A program made the translations under genes and the position numbers. DNA of 64,000 bases from Sipunculus nudus (lineage: Eukaryota > Annelida > Sipuncula > Golfingiida > Sipunculidae), in contig CM049317.1 in assembly GCA_026874595.1 (NCBI GenBank), positions 24,448,401-24,512,400 on the forward strand, written 5' to 3'. Shown here in pieces: positions 1 through 11,579 of the stretch. The notes under the pieces were generated by a model. That model worked only from the letters and a program-made list of their open reading frames with translations. It was not told the DNA's origin and did not search any database. Positions within the stretch are counted from its first letter, which is position 1. Every line of letters starts with the position of its first letter.

Positions 1-1770
1 CGGTAAAATATTAAATATCCGGACGGATGGCGTTCTGTCGTGAAAAATGCGAAAATTGATCAGGAAAGAACGATATGAGGTCGTTACCAGGTCACCTAAT
101 GCTATTCTGCAGACAAAACGTAATGAAATGGGTCCCTGCCACGGAACTTTTGTAATAGCCAATCACGGGAGGTGTTATATTGGCTTGTCCAATCATATTT
201 ACTCTCGTTTCCACAGTCAGATCTTAAAGCAATACATATGATGTACAATACAAATTATTGAATTTTTCGTAATTTTACAAAACCTTTAAAAGATCAAGTT
301 ACCCATAGTACTGTCCCTACCACATACATGTATATGTTACTGAGATGTTGAATTCTGTTCCACAAAGGAAAGAGTTCGTACGACATACTAATAATGTGAA
401 AATCAAGAGCGTGAAAACTAACTTGCATATATATCTTCCGAAATTTCATTTAACCTGGAAACTGTATTTGCATATCTAGAAACTGGCGTTTAAGAGAAAT
501 TAAAAATTGCCTTTTGTGAATCAGATGTTTCAAACTCTATCAAAATGTTTTGGTGTAATCATATGTGATTCTTATTGATTTAGTGAAAGATTGAGTGGAA
601 GTTTTGTTATAAATTTTGTCATAAAAGATCTTGTGAAAACACTTTATTTTCTGCAATACCTACATTGCGTGTCAGAGCCTCCTGGGGAGAAGTATTAAAA
701 CTACTTATCGCAAATTTTAATCATAAAACATATAATTTTTAGGTTCTTGTCGCCTATATTATTCATTCATTTAATTCCTCAATTAAACCAATAGAGATTT
801 ACATTGATTGAATTTGGTAAAAATACATTATTTGTTTTTTTTTTAATTTGTAATCTTGCCGTTTCAGAATATTTCCTCATTTATCAGTAAAGGAAAATGT
901 AGTTGTTTTTTTCATAAATAACCAGGTGGTCTAAATTCAGGATATGCCACCAGCTGAGGACAGTTACATAGACCGTCCCAGTTTTCTTTGGACGTGACAC
1001 TGGGTTAAAAATCGTCAGGCTCGTTAGGTAGGAAACCCACTTTTGACTCGAGCTACCTGGCGACGTCACAGGCGGGAACAAGGCTAGGAGATACTTTGGT
1101 CTCCACGGGTGTTCGGTACTGAAGTAACCTTGTTAAGGAATGAGATGGAAGGCGGGACGTGAAGCAATGAGATTTTTTTCCTACATGCTCCCCTCTCACG
1201 CAAAATTACTTCCTTATCCATGCCGCAGTGACCAGCAGTGCTGCGATCTTCTTTGAAGTCCCGCAGACAGGAGAGGATGAAACGTTTGCCACGCTGATCA
1301 GGTATCAGGTAAAAAGGCAGCGATCTCCTCTCTTTGTGCCTTCATGGTTTAGTTCCGCGTATATTATAAACAGTCAATAGAAAGGGCCATCAAAACCAGA
1401 CAGGTTGTAGCACTGATAGGAGGCATAGATACCTTTGATGTTTAGATAATACGGTCTGGCCAGTCTTTGATGCTATTTCCTATAAAGGTCACACCACCTC
1501 TTAGCTCCATCTGTCTTAGGAGACTAGCTTTTATGTTTTAGCTTCTAACAATGACGCCCTGGCCTGAACTTTACAATCTGGGGCGACAGTCGGCGCCCGT
1601 TTTATGTCTCTAATGGAAAACTTCTGTCACTCTTGACACCAACGCCCATGTCTTTGACAAAACTACCATAGACCATGATAAACCCAATGGAATATGAGCT
1701 GATCCGTATACTATTATTTTACAGATCTTGTGATATATCAGCAATTAGCAAAATTAACCCCAGGCAAACT
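1..1770. other. No gene seen; AT-rich unique-looking DNA
   Basis: Only short chance frames occur here, the longest about 65 codons and with no recognisable domain. Around 1050-1180 the DNA is richer in CpG and holds a CRE-like GACGTCAC at about 1062, but no start codon in good context or splice pair accompanies it. I see no repeat shared with the rest of the window. Confidence 0.5.
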
Positions 1771-1775
1771 CTCCG

Positions 1776-2105
1776 AACCGGCTTCTGCGGTTCACGATAA
1801 GAGCACAGAAATCAAAGCTAGGGGATCGTGAGTTCGAAACTCAGCCGAGGCGGTGAGATTTTTAAATCACAAACGAGCGCGCCTTTCGGGGGTTCCATGG
1901 TGATGTGAACCAGCAATGAGGAAGATTTCTTACCCAGGACCTGCAGGTACAGTAGGCACCGGGTGTGGTTGGCACCAGAATATAAATGAAAGGAAGTGTG
2001 TGATACTGCCATCTCTAATAGCCCGAACGGAATTCTGCAGATATACATATATATATTTTGTTAGACTAGCATTAAATAAAATGGAGGCGATTACCAATAA
2101 CTAAA
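1776..2105 (+). mobile_element. tRNA-derived SINE, family A, copy 1
   Basis: The head (about 1776-1855) is tRNA-like: ACCGGCTTCTG, then AGAGCACAG as a degenerate A-box area, then a T-arm/B-box match GAGTTCGAAACTC. The body shares blocks with the copies at 5232, 49150 and 61248: GGTTCC..GAACCAGCAATG, a GCAGGT..CACCGGG block, ATATAAATGA(A/G)AGGAAG and a 3' ATGGAGGCGATTACC. This copy lacks a CCACCCAGGGTGAGC segment found in the 61 kb copy, so it carries an internal deletion. Family membership is seen directly. That transcription was by Pol III is inference from the B-box. Confidence 0.75.
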
Positions 2106-3755
2106 AACATTATTTAAAATATGGCCATTTGATAGATATGATACTACTCAAATGTAATAAAATTTGTTAATTTATTTTTGTTTTATTATTCAGCTATAAT
2201 AGTATACTAATCAGAGAAAGTGACAAACAAAATGTACAAACTTTCTCCTATACGCACGAAAAATACAGGCATATAGCTGTTTTTCTTATATCACATTACA
2301 GACTTAAATTCCGAATACACTGTTACTCCGGAGTGCCAGAGTCAACCACGTCTCTATCCTTGTTGAGTATATACAGCAGCTGTCTGTGACATTTGTCACG
2401 AATGGACTTTATGTTTGGTGGAAGACCGAGAAAAATGCCGGGGATGGTGCAACAAGATCGGACTCCGTTGGAAAATACAATAAATTATTATATATCCTTG
2501 GTTTACCGAACGAATTATATCTGAGGAACGCGGCATCGACGTATACCACCACGCCGCCCGCTCAAAAATTTTGCGAAGTAAACCCGGCGGGAGTTCTAGC
2601 GATGAAAGCGCGTGTTGCTGCTAATTATTCAGTGCCTGAAGAGTGCACGTATGATGGTGAGTGGGGGATGCAAGCTGTCAATTGGATCAGGGTGTATGGC
2701 AGTTCGAATGCGTGCTCAGAGTGATCAGAGTAATCGTTGCTAATCAGTCACTTCACACCTGACGCGTGTCCCGGCGCGGTGGATCTGTGTGACAGTTCCC
2801 GAGTTGTCATCCGTGTTAAAATTTCATTTTCACCATGACAAAATATTTCACATTCAATTTTGTAAAAAAATGAAACCAATTCAGATCAGAACATATAATG
2901 ATAATATATGACTGTCACTTGCGCTGATTTTTCCGTTTCCCGTTAATAACGAAATTACTCTTTCAAACAGTTTTTGGGTCATTTTATTTAAACGACGATT
3001 CAACAGATTGCATAGTCTTGAGGGCGATATTTCTAAATAAATAATTAAAGAGTTTCCAAATTTTGCATTTGTGTTTGTGAACATGTATTCTAAAATGCGA
3101 TTTTTTTCGATATATGTTTTAATTTAGCAGTTGTATTTTAAATAAAGTCATTTTAAATAATTATGCATTGTTTGTTTCATCCAATTTTTTTATTTAATAT
3201 TTGATAGGAAAACAGACTATAAATATATTGGAGATATGTTCTTTCATATGATATTATATTAACAAATATACCATTTACCAAATTTGAGATATATTATATC
3301 GCGTTAAAAATAATTTAAAGTTTACAATCTTCAAAGCAAAAGCTGAAGCACTGTTCATGTATAGCCCATCTAACAGAGAATATTCTAAGGATTTCAAATA
3401 TGTTCATATCTTTAAAGTTAAAATAAATTTTTATATGGATTCTAAAGCTAAATTAAAACAAGGTAGTTTGACTATCATTAGACCTTAAGTGAAAGGAAAC
3501 ATACTAAACTATTTTTCTATTATGATAATCGAAACATTTGGGATAGTATTCCGAATAGGGTCTTGTCTGTCACATTAATGAATGCAGAAATAATGCCAGA
3601 ACAAGAATTGTAGGTTCCCAGTTTAGTATGAGGTCTACAAACATGTGGTTAATAAGTATTAGCCAGACATATATGATGTTCAATACGTATTAAGACACAG
3701 TTATCGCGGATGAGGACTGTTAAAGGAATAAACTGGCTCAGTCGATGCAGTGAAT
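2106..3755. other. No firm gene; contains one 112-codon open frame
   Basis: Mostly AT-rich and unrecognised. The stretch 2386-2724 is GC-richer and stays open for 112 codons, but only from a GTG. A second frame over 2376-2482 reads CDICHEW..LC..DREKC..WC, a Cys-rich segment behind a possible acceptor (tatatacag) and ending in TAA. Either could be a decayed transposon or exon remnant. Neither has an ATG start or a partner exon that I can identify, so no CDS is called. Confidence 0.25.
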
Positions 3756-3759
3756 GTCC

Positions 3760-4090
3760 ATCAAACTTGCTCTCGCTGTCTCGCAGGCCCTGCCACCTCG
3801 CAGCTTACGGCTCTTTGACGAACTATTTGTGATAAGAGCCAGGACTGAGTTAGATCTATCGGTACATGGAACGTTTCATTTGATGCATTTAGTAGCACAC
3901 ATAACATACTGAAGCCTGGCAGGGCTCTCAAGAAACAGCGGCCTAATAAAGAAAATCTGCATGTCGCTATTTGAATTCGCCAGGAGGGTGCGCGTTCATT
4001 CCAGTTCGTGTTCGTGTATGTGTGCTTGTTCATCTGTGTTTGTTCACAAAATAACTCACGCAATCTGCCCGCACATCTATCCAATTTTTT
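3760..4090 (+). repeat. Dispersed repeat B, copy 1
   Basis: Shares its whole order with the copy at 5817: a TGCCA..CTCGCAGC block, GAGTTA..ATCGGTACAT, CCTGGCAGGGCT, AATAAAGA(A/T)AATCTGCA, then a GTTCATTCC..TTCGTG..TTTGTTCACAA..ACTCACGC core. The core recurs at 25740, 33888 and, on the minus strand, at about 33000 and 61090. No terminal inverted repeat or coding capacity is visible. The transposition class is unknown. Confidence 0.65.
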
Positions 4091-4349
4091 GTGTAGATCA
4101 TCAGAATTTTGCGGTCATTTTTGTCACTTCTTATTTCGTCTCCAGGATTGTTATTGGCGTCAGGTATGATGAAAAGAAAAAGAATATTGTAAATCATCAC
4201 GTCTAACCGAATTCTCCTGGCGGCTATGAATTGAAAAGGATTTTTGCATCCATTCTTTTCTGCCTGATTTTGAAATAAAAAATACGGCAGAACCTTTAAT
4301 TCTACCGATCCTAAAGATTTTTTTTCTGCCTCCAATGAATCGGCCGGGA

Positions 4350-5001
4350 AAATCGGTGTACTGAAGACCGGATTTAGACTATAAACCTTTTCCCTTTACC
4401 TTTACTGGTGAAAAGACTTCAGATTACCCCCGGGGGTTAATCTGAAATCGGTTTCAAGTTACCGGGGGTTAATCTAAAATCGATTTCAGATTACCCCCCG
4501 GTAATCTGAAAGGGGGACAATCTGTAATCGCTATACACCGATTTCTACTGCGTTTCAGTGAAGCCCTTTACGGTTCAACAAGCTAAACCGTCATGCCGAC
4601 TAGGATTTGTTTTTGTATTCCCCTTTACTGAAGGAAACATATTTCCCCTGGACACACATAATCATTCAGCGGGCCGCTTTATCTTCCTTTGAGTGAACAA
4701 AGAGTTACTTTCGCATTGGGAGTTCGCTCTCAAAACATATTTTCAGTGCACGCCGACCAGATAATTGTGTTAGGTTTGACAAGGGAACTAAGTTAGATTA
4801 CATCAAGCAGGTTGAACGGCACATTATCCAATATGTACACTTTGTCTGATGAGGAGAGATTTGATTTTCACCGTAACAATGTCAACAATAATGCTTGAGG
4901 CAAAAGATATAAACAGTCCAAACTAGAGCTTCCCAAGTAGAAAGCTAAAATCAACGGCATATTTACCTGTAGATAATGCCCAGAAGAGCTGTCTCTGAAT
5001 T
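4350..5001 (+). repeat. Repeat C, copy 1, interrupted by a fold-back module
   Basis: Aligns with 10195-10663 from ACTATAAACC through to AGAAGAGCTGTCTCTGAATTCA. Long blocks are nearly identical, including ACAAGGGAACTAAGTTAGAT and TTTGTCTGATGAGGAGAGAT. Relative to the other copy it has about 145 extra bases at 4413-4557, which are the GGGGTAATCTGA-type module. GTGAA occurs on both sides of that insert (4408-4412 and 4558-4562) and could be a target-site duplication. No open frame is conserved between the copies. Confidence 0.75.
4413..4557. mobile_element. Fold-back module FB-1 (GATTTCAGATTACCCC repeats)
   Basis: Alternating copies of CAGATTACCCCC and its complement GGGGGTAATCTG, so the segment can fold on itself repeatedly. 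It interrupts repeat C, and the uninterrupted copy at 10 kb shows the empty site. Related arrays lie at 8446-9108, 29874-30400 and 36609-36742. No coding sequence is present. Confidence 0.6.
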
Positions 5002-5231
5002 CACGCCGAGGTGATTCTTTTATCATAAATCTGTTTAGATCACATAAGCGTTTCTTTATCAGGCCGTGCGGGCGACCCCCTGATCAAACATGGATGTATG
5101 ATTTTCTGCAGAAATTTTCGATTTTGAGCTCCATTTTAACATTTCATGTGGAATTTAATTTAAAAAAAAAATATTATAAAACAAACTTAATCTTACTTAA
5201 GCATTTCATCTCACATTTCAATATACAACAA

Positions 5232-5440
5232 TTGGGGGTTCCTTGGTGCTATGAACCAGCAAGGGGGGGGGGGTTGATAACACACCCACAACCCGCAGGT
5301 GTGTTAGACACCGGGCCTAATTGGGAGCGAATGCTACCGCCCCGTCACGTAGTCCCAAACCGAAATGGAATTCTGCAGATGTACAGACTTAGATTAAGAA
5401 TTATATAAGAGAGGATAGAGAATGGAGGCGGTTAACTTGA
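5232..5440 (+). mobile_element. SINE family A, copy 2, 5'-truncated
   Basis: Begins inside the body at GGGGGTTCC, lacks the tRNA-like head, and continues through GAACCAGCAAGGGG, CCGCAGGTGTGTTAGACACC, GGAATTCTGCAGAT and the 3' end ATGGAGGCGGTTAAC. A poly-G run at about 5264-5272 expands the GAGGAAG block of copy 1. 5' truncation is the usual result of target-primed reverse transcription. Confidence 0.7.
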
Positions 5441-5449
5441 CCTATAAGA

Positions 5450-5810
5450 ATTGCTTTCGCTCTGTTGCAACGCTTACAACTAGGTATCGCCTAAAATTTC
5501 GTATAGCAACATATGGTAGCGTATTGCGAGACGTATAGCGGTATTTTCATTTATTAAATTTATTGCAATTTTTTTTTATATTGTACTATATATAAAAATT
5601 ATTATTATTGTAACATAAAGTTATTATTTATCATTTCACACTGAGCGACTAAAGACACGATAGTGGCTTTCACTTTAAGCCTGTCATTCATCTCAATTCA
5701 TTTATATATCTTGATTTATAACAAAAACATTGCTAAAAAATCCTTTCACAAGATATCGAAAAACATTTATATTTGAAAATTGTATCGATATTAAATATCG
5801 TGCACCCCTA
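5450..5810 (+). mobile_element. hAT-like MITE, copy 1
   Basis: The right end is ATATCGTGCACCCCTA at 5795-5810, matching the ends at 44002 and 44996 and, inverted, at 50767. The interior shares TATCGATATTAAATATCG-type palindromes and a GACACGATAGTGGCTTTCAC block with the 43.6 kb copy (GACACGGAAGCGGCTTACAA). The left end is degraded and set only approximately. hAT affinity is inferred from the TAGGGGTGC terminus; no transposase is present. Confidence 0.6.
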
Positions 5811-5816
5811 CTTAGA

Positions 5817-6290
5817 ACCAGGTACTGCCAACTCGCAGCACATTACAAAACTAATTTACGGCCCTCTGACCGAATATGTCATGTGATAAGAAATGGCCCT
5901 GAGTTACGTTTATCGGTACATAAAATACTAACGCCCTGGCAGGGCTATACATGAAACAATTGGATAATAAAGATAATCTGCACGTCGGTAATTACCTTCT
6001 CATTCGTGTATATGCGTGTGTGTGTTTGTTCACAAGATTAGTCACACGCAATTATGACCGGAATTCCATGAAAATTACAGGACACCTCGGGAATGAGCCA
6101 TGATCTCGATCCAGGAAGCACTTCCAGGAATATTCATAAATGTGCTGTCACATATGCATGATTGAACATAAAAAATATCGGCCGAACACATTAATACAAA
6201 CATATGCACCAAAGAACCTAGGAATATTAGCCAATTTGGGAATGAAAACACGGCCTGCGGAATACCCGATGTGACACAACGTCAAATGGT
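5817..6290 (+). repeat. Dispersed repeat B, copy 2
   Basis: Same order of blocks as copy 1 but longer at the 3' side: TTTGTTCACAAGATTAGTCACACGC, then GGAATTCCATGAAAATTACAGG, a GGGAATGAGCC block and AACCTAGGAATATTAGCCAA. The last blocks match 33888-34140 and the reverse complement of 60820-60990, so they belong to the full-length unit. It abuts the hAT-like MITE immediately upstream. Confidence 0.65.
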
Positions 6291-7149
6291 AGAGGCCTGC
6301 ATTCCTGATATTTCAAATTTCTTGTTTCTTATATTACCTCTCAGCAACATATTTATATGCCTCACATATGCCTAAATTATTCAATATAATTGTGGCATTA
6401 AATCCATCCAAGAGATAACTGTTATAGAACTGTAACAATGTAAACGGTTATAAATGCATGTATTTTTATAATTTGACGTCGAAGATCCGATTAAGTGCAT
6501 AATATAACTAATATAATGCCTAGCTTGTTACGGTGTATTACCGAATAGGTTCATTTGGTATAAGAAAAGATTTAATGAACTTGCTGACTTTGAGCATTTG
6601 CTAGCATTGAACCATAACCTTACTAGACATACAAAGAGATATATAAGGCCAACGGAACAGCCATATATAAAATAACAATCTTGATTCATGGTGACAGATT
6701 ATAAAATCTGAAACTTATATATATACATATATATACTCATATATTTGACAGGTTTGGCATCTAGCGCAGGAAACTTAGGATTGAAAAATCCAGATATTAT
6801 AAAATGAAGGTTCTTCTTTCGTATCCTTTCAATTCTTTGGAGATGCAGTATGTCTTCAAGCTCGCCGCTCCGCCGCCTTATTCTCTCCTGGGGCCTGTAA
6901 GAAACAAACCCCCACGACGAAGGTAAATTCTGCGGACATCCGTTTAGGATCATAAGAGACCAGTAAACCCCCCGTTCAATAGGGAAAGGGATCGGTGGGG
7001 ATTCAACGGCGGTCAGTCCGATGATATGATATCGGGTATCTCCATCTAAAACCCGTATGAGGAGACTGTATGGTTTATCCTATGCTCTCCTGATACCCTG
7101 CCGCTAACTGATAAACCGATATGTGTATGTTTATATATTCCTACCAACT

Positions 7150-7150
<1 letters not shown>
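6291..7150. other. No gene seen
   Basis: AT-rich with short TA runs near 6718-6745. A GC-richer patch at 6840-7110 contains no recognisable exon, repeat match or conserved motif. Confidence 0.4.

Positions 7151-7152
<2 letters not shown>

Positions 7153-7206
<54 letters not shown>
7153..7206. repeat. (TA)n microsatellite, left of the LTR palindrome
   Basis: Uninterrupted AT dinucleotides that end exactly where the LTR terminus TGTTACGG begins. A second tract starts at 7781 directly after the other terminus. Confidence 0.95.
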
Positions 7207-7210
<4 letters not shown>

Positions 7211-7776
7211 ACGGAACCTAATATAAACAGATCACGTATGTGTGATGAACACAAATTTTGTAATGGAGATAAAAACAAATCAGATTCTGTAACACTAAAC
7301 AGCGTGAAATGTCTAGGGGAATGAATAAAGAAGTCAGTGTTTTTTTTTGTTAACAAATAACAATAATTTATTCTTAAAACAACCCTAACAAAACAATACA
7401 CTAAATCAATACAATTATACAGTAAAACAGCGTTATAGCAACAAGTCAATACAATCACACAGAAAAATAATGGTACAGTACCTGGATACCAATACAGTCA
7501 CCACGATAAGTCTTTTAAATGTAAACTCTCGGAGAATGACAGTCCTGTGGAAAGTTATACTGCTGTTATACTGTGTAATTGTATTGATTTAGTGTATTGT
7601 AATGTTAGGGTTGTTTTAAAAATAAATTATAGTTATTTGTTAACAAAACTTCAGTGACTTCTTTATTCAATCCCTTAGACATTTCACGCTGCCTAGTGTT
7701 ACAGAATCTGATTTTTTTTTCCATGACAAATTTAATTTTCATCACTCATACGTGATCTGTTGATATTAGGTTCCGT

Positions 7777-7780
<4 letters not shown>
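7207..7780. mobile_element. Head-to-head LTR fragments forming a palindrome
   Basis: 7207-7556 reads as the minus-strand 3' part of the LTR seen whole at 55856-56573. 7557-7780 is the same LTR end in plus orientation. The two arms are complementary over about 220 bp: TGTTACGGAACCTAATAT at the left, ATATTAGGTTCCGTAACA at the right, and both carry the AATAAA-bearing block AACAACCCTAAC or its complement. About 120 bp of loop belongs to the longer left arm. Between (TA)n tracts both outer ends are the same LTR terminus, which is not normal for a single insertion. No gag-pol sequence lies between the arms. The arrangement is seen directly; its origin by auto-integration or recombination of LTRs is inference. 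Confidence 0.7.

Positions 7781-7824
<44 letters not shown>
7781..7824. repeat. (TA)n microsatellite, right of the LTR palindrome
   Basis: 22 AT units directly after the terminal CCGTAACA. Confidence 0.95.
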
Positions 7825-7826
<2 letters not shown>

Positions 7827-8445
7827 GAGGAAAGGTAACCCAGATAAACGGACAGAGCGTTAGACATGATTATGCGTCCCAGTTATATATTTCCCTTGTA
7901 CATGTACATTATAAGTCTTCTGTTCTGTAATATCTCAATAAATGTGTCCATATCCATTTTTGTTCTTTTCTTATAAGTGTACCGATAAAATAAACAAATC
8001 GTTCTGCAATTATGAGTAAGCACAGTAAATGACAACATTGAAAATAGGTTATTTTTTAAATCTTCAGATTAATTGCAAGCTGATCTTATAAAATCATCTG
8101 GTTTTACTATTAATGTATGTAAAATTTGATGTGCTAAGGAAATACAATTATTCAATCCAACCAACATTCGATGTGATAATTTATGGATCTATGAAATTGT
8201 AAAGTATAACTGATTTAAAAATGTTAAAAATATATACCACCCCCCCCCCCCCCCCCTTCACACACGAACATGGCCTCACACATGCACACACACACATACG
8301 CAAAATGCGCCCGTATTTGTGTTTTGGAGTAAAAATCGTAAGATCAACCTAAGTGTAGGGATTACCCTCCCCTCCCCCCCCCCCCACCCCACCCCACATT
8401 ATTTAGATCACCAGTGGATTATCTAACATCTACTCCGAGTACCGT

Positions 8446-9108
8446 TGTAGCGATTTCAGATTACCCCCTTTCAGATTACCGGGAGAGTAATCTGAAATCG
8501 TTTTCAGATAACCCCCCCCCCGGGTAATTTGAAACCTATTTCAGATTACCCCCAGGGATATATTCTAAAATCGATTTCAGATTACCCCTCCCGGTAACTT
8601 GAAACCGATTTCAGATTACCCCTTCCAATTTGAGATACCCCCCCCCCCCCTGCGCCCACATATATGGCAGTACTAAAATACGACCCATCTATAAGACGGG
8701 CGTTAAAAAATCTTAAAAAAGTATAAAAATCAAGTAATTGTTAACATAACTTGATCAATTTAGGAGATCCATGAGATATTTCTGCCAAGTTACTTAAAAG
8801 CGGATGTGAGTTACGTTTTTGAGATAATACTGTTATGAATTGGTTACGGACAGAGAGACATGCACGGCCCGAAGGAGCTGACCACTATATCAACAGCCAG
8901 CTTAGGACGTTGTTAATAAATATATCAGGAGCGTTGAGCTCCTACTTACACGAAAACTAATTATATTAGCTTGATCAGCGAGGGGGGTAATCTGAACAGT
9001 AAGGGGTAACCTGGCTACCTCCGGGGGTAATCTGATACCGATTTCAGATTACCGGGGGGTAACCAGAAAGGGGGGGGGGGGAAGTAATCTGATGTCTTTA
9101 CACTGGGA
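8446..9108. mobile_element. Fold-back element FB-2 with complex inverted arms
   Basis: The left arm (8446-8650) has about six tandem CGATTTCAGATTACCCC units; the right arm (8979-9108) has the complementary GGGGTAATCTGA units. The outer edges are TGTAGCGATTTCAGATTAC and, at the right, GTAATCTGATGTCTTTACAC. The spacer of about 330 bp (8651-8978) is AT-rich and has no long open frame. Long poly-C and poly-G runs in the arms (8510-8521, 8639-8650, 9070-9081) look like slippage of the CCCC core. Tandem units inside inverted arms are the hallmark of fold-back transposons. No transposase is present, so the element is non-autonomous. Confidence 0.65.
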
Positions 9109-9139
9109 GTAATCTCTTAAGGGTACGGGGATCCTGTTG

Positions 9140-9380
9140 AGCGTGGGGGCGTATATTGGTTAGGGCGCTGGACTCGTGGCCGCAAGGTTGTAGCTTCGCT
9201 TTTAGATCTGCGCTAATACTAAATTCGTTACTTCTGGGTTATATGTTAAATACGAGTTGACAAGTGGAAAGTTGCGTTCGACACGTGGTCCCAGTTGTAT
9301 TTACCTGCCATTTGTGCATTTGCGACCTTCATATCCAACTACGGCAGTGACGGCATCCGGGGACTAAATAACGAGATACC
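9140..9380 (+). mobile_element. tRNA-like SINE candidate, second family
   Basis: TATTGGTTAGGGCGCTGGAC is a good A-box, and GGTTGTAGCTTCGC about 35 bases later is a degraded B-box, so the head resembles a tRNA. The following body has no second copy in the window, so its 3' end is a guess. A decayed tRNA pseudogene is the alternative. Confidence 0.4.
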
Positions 9381-10190
9381 GATTTTGCTAGTGAAAATGA
9401 AGTTGGTTTTTTTTTCGAGACAATTAATTTGACCAAATATGACCTGCATCACTTGATATCTGGTGATCATCATAAATCAAAGAGGTAACATATGCAGGAT
9501 AAGACCCCCGGCAAAAGCCTTAACCACCATGGTGAGCCTTTTCACCCGAGAGTGAATGGGTACTGGTCAAACATGGGTGACAGACGAAATATAGGACGAA
9601 AAAAACATTCGAGCGCTGTGACTGCCTGGGTGTTAGCCCGATATAATGGGACTCAATATTATTTGGCCCTGTCATAACTTGTGTCCGATAGCCATAGAGC
9701 GAGGGTTTCTCCAGCATAAGCCGCGGCCTACACACCGCTCACTGCCTTTGTAACCAGTGTCAAAAGGGTTACCAAGCCAGTGCCAGGCTGCCAGCGGGCC
9801 ACTCTTAAAAATTGGCGCTTTTATACAAAATGGAACAAAATTCTAGCTCTTAGTCTTTCTAGTGAGCGAGTCTCCCAGTATGGTATCCATGTGCCCATAC
9901 AACTTTGACTTCACTTTCTATTCTAAACTCGTTGATAAGCCTCTGGTAAAAAGGTAAGTAAATGTTTAAAAATGATGATCCAAGTTTCATTTAGTTGCCA
10001 TCGATATCATAAAACATATTTGTTTATACTGTAGAAACTTCCACTGTATAATTATAAATCAAAATATGGCAAGGCCCAATATTCAATCCAATTAAATCCG
10101 CCCACTTGGATGTATGCACTATGGGAAGCTGAGAAAAGCTATGCAAGAATGAACAGTAGCAATGCAAAATGTTAAGTTGGACCAGACTGA
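9381..10190. other. No gene seen
   Basis: Contains a moderately GC-rich patch (9490-9810) that is open for about 60 codons on each strand, with no match to other repeats here and no splice structure. I cannot assign it. Confidence 0.35.
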
Positions 10191-10194
10191 CATC

Positions 10195-10663
10195 ATCGGT
10201 GATATCACACTATAAACCAATAGCTTTTTACCTTTTGCTTATCCATGAAGCCCTATATGGTTTAACAAGCTTAAACGACTAGGATATCTTTTGTATTCAC
10301 CTTTACCGAAGGAAACGTATTTTCTATCGGACACACAAACTCATTCAGGCAGAGCTTTATCTTCTTTCGAGTGCATAACGTGTTACCTGCTCGATGGGAG
10401 AGCACTCTCAAAGCATATTTTCAGCGCACGCCGACCAGAAAACTGTATAAGGGGTGGACAAGGGAACTAAGTTAGATTACATTAAGCAGGTTGAATGGCA
10501 CATTATCCAATCTGTACACTTTGTCTGATGAGGAGAGATTTGATTTTCACCGTAACAATGTCAACGGTAATGCTCGCGGCAAAGAGTATAAACAGCCAAA
10601 ACCAGAGCTTCCCCAGTAGAAAACTAAAACAGCATATTTATGCCTAGAAGAGCTGTCTCTGAA
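10195..10663 (+). repeat. Repeat C, copy 2 (uninterrupted)
   Basis: Partner of 4350-5001 at about 85-90% identity by eye, without the fold-back insert. It fixes the pre-insertion site as CCATGAAGCCC. Confidence 0.75.
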
Positions 10664-11163
10664 TTCAAAGGTCATACTAGTAATCTTTTACAGTAATTAT
10701 GTTACATATATTGAAACGCCCTATCAGGATGTTTTGTTTACGTCAGGCAGCAAACTGTGAACTAAACTGGTTAACAGGAGAAACACCTACAGCATACTTA
10801 AACGTCCGCTAGGAGGCGAGGTATCATAAATGGTAGGTTGGTTGTTTAAAAGTCTTCTAGCAAACATTTTTGAATGGATGGTGATGATATTTTCTTGAGG
10901 GTTACAGTAACACGCCAGGAACAATTCAATGAATTCTGATGATAATCTATGGTGAACTTGAAGCTTTTTTTATTGGTTTAGGGCCAGTGTTCGGGCACCA
11001 GACGATCCTCAATTACAGAGTTAACAAAACACTGAATGGTCAATAACCACTTTTGGTAGATTCATATTCATATTAGATTTGAGCTGTAACGATGAATGGT
11101 CTCACGATGTGAGATAAGATTCAAAATACTTTACTTCCGTTATGATTAATGATACGATACATA

Positions 11164-11348
11164 TACAGTGAACCTCGAAATTATGACCACCAACGGGACC
11201 TTGATAAACAGGTCGCATTTTCGAGGTGGTTGTCTAAGCAAGGTCAGATATAAGGAGCAAAAAGGAATTGGGACCGTGAGAAAAAAATTGGTCGTTACTT
11301 TGAGGTGGTCGCTCAACCGTGGTGGTCGTAGGGTGAGGTTTTATAATA
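11164..11348. mobile_element. Short pogo/Tc1-like MITE flanked by TA
   Basis: The left end TACAGTGAACCTCGAAATTATGACCACC (first 16 bases 11164-11179) pairs with the right end, whose complement reads TATTATAAAACCTCACCC..ACGACCACC. Internal GAGGTGGT..GGTGGTCGT repeats match the ends. TA borders and a CAGTGRAACC start are typical of non-autonomous Tc1/mariner/pogo elements. About 185 bp, no coding capacity. Confidence 0.65.
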
Positions 11349-11579
11349 GTATCAAAGTTCAGTATCCATTCTTTTTCTTCTTTAAGTTCATCATGCCTGA
11401 AATACAACACTTCTGGGATAACTAACAATTAAACAGCCCCTTCACTTGGTTTGAATTTGCGTCGCTCAGCCAATCAGATGTCAGTTGACTGGATTTTGGC
11501 CAATAGTGTTTCGGTTTTCTGACTATTATTGAATGCCAACGCGTCAGTGCAGACAAACTCACATTACCGATACCATATT

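Noticed and set aside
2386-2724. 112-codon frame as a protein-coding gene
   Set aside because: Needs a GTG start, has no recognisable domain, and competing frames over the same DNA are equally plausible.
7121-7324. Ile/Tyr-repeat peptides here and at 15117, 27827, 29079, 31006 and 57199
   Set aside because: Translated (TA)n microsatellites.
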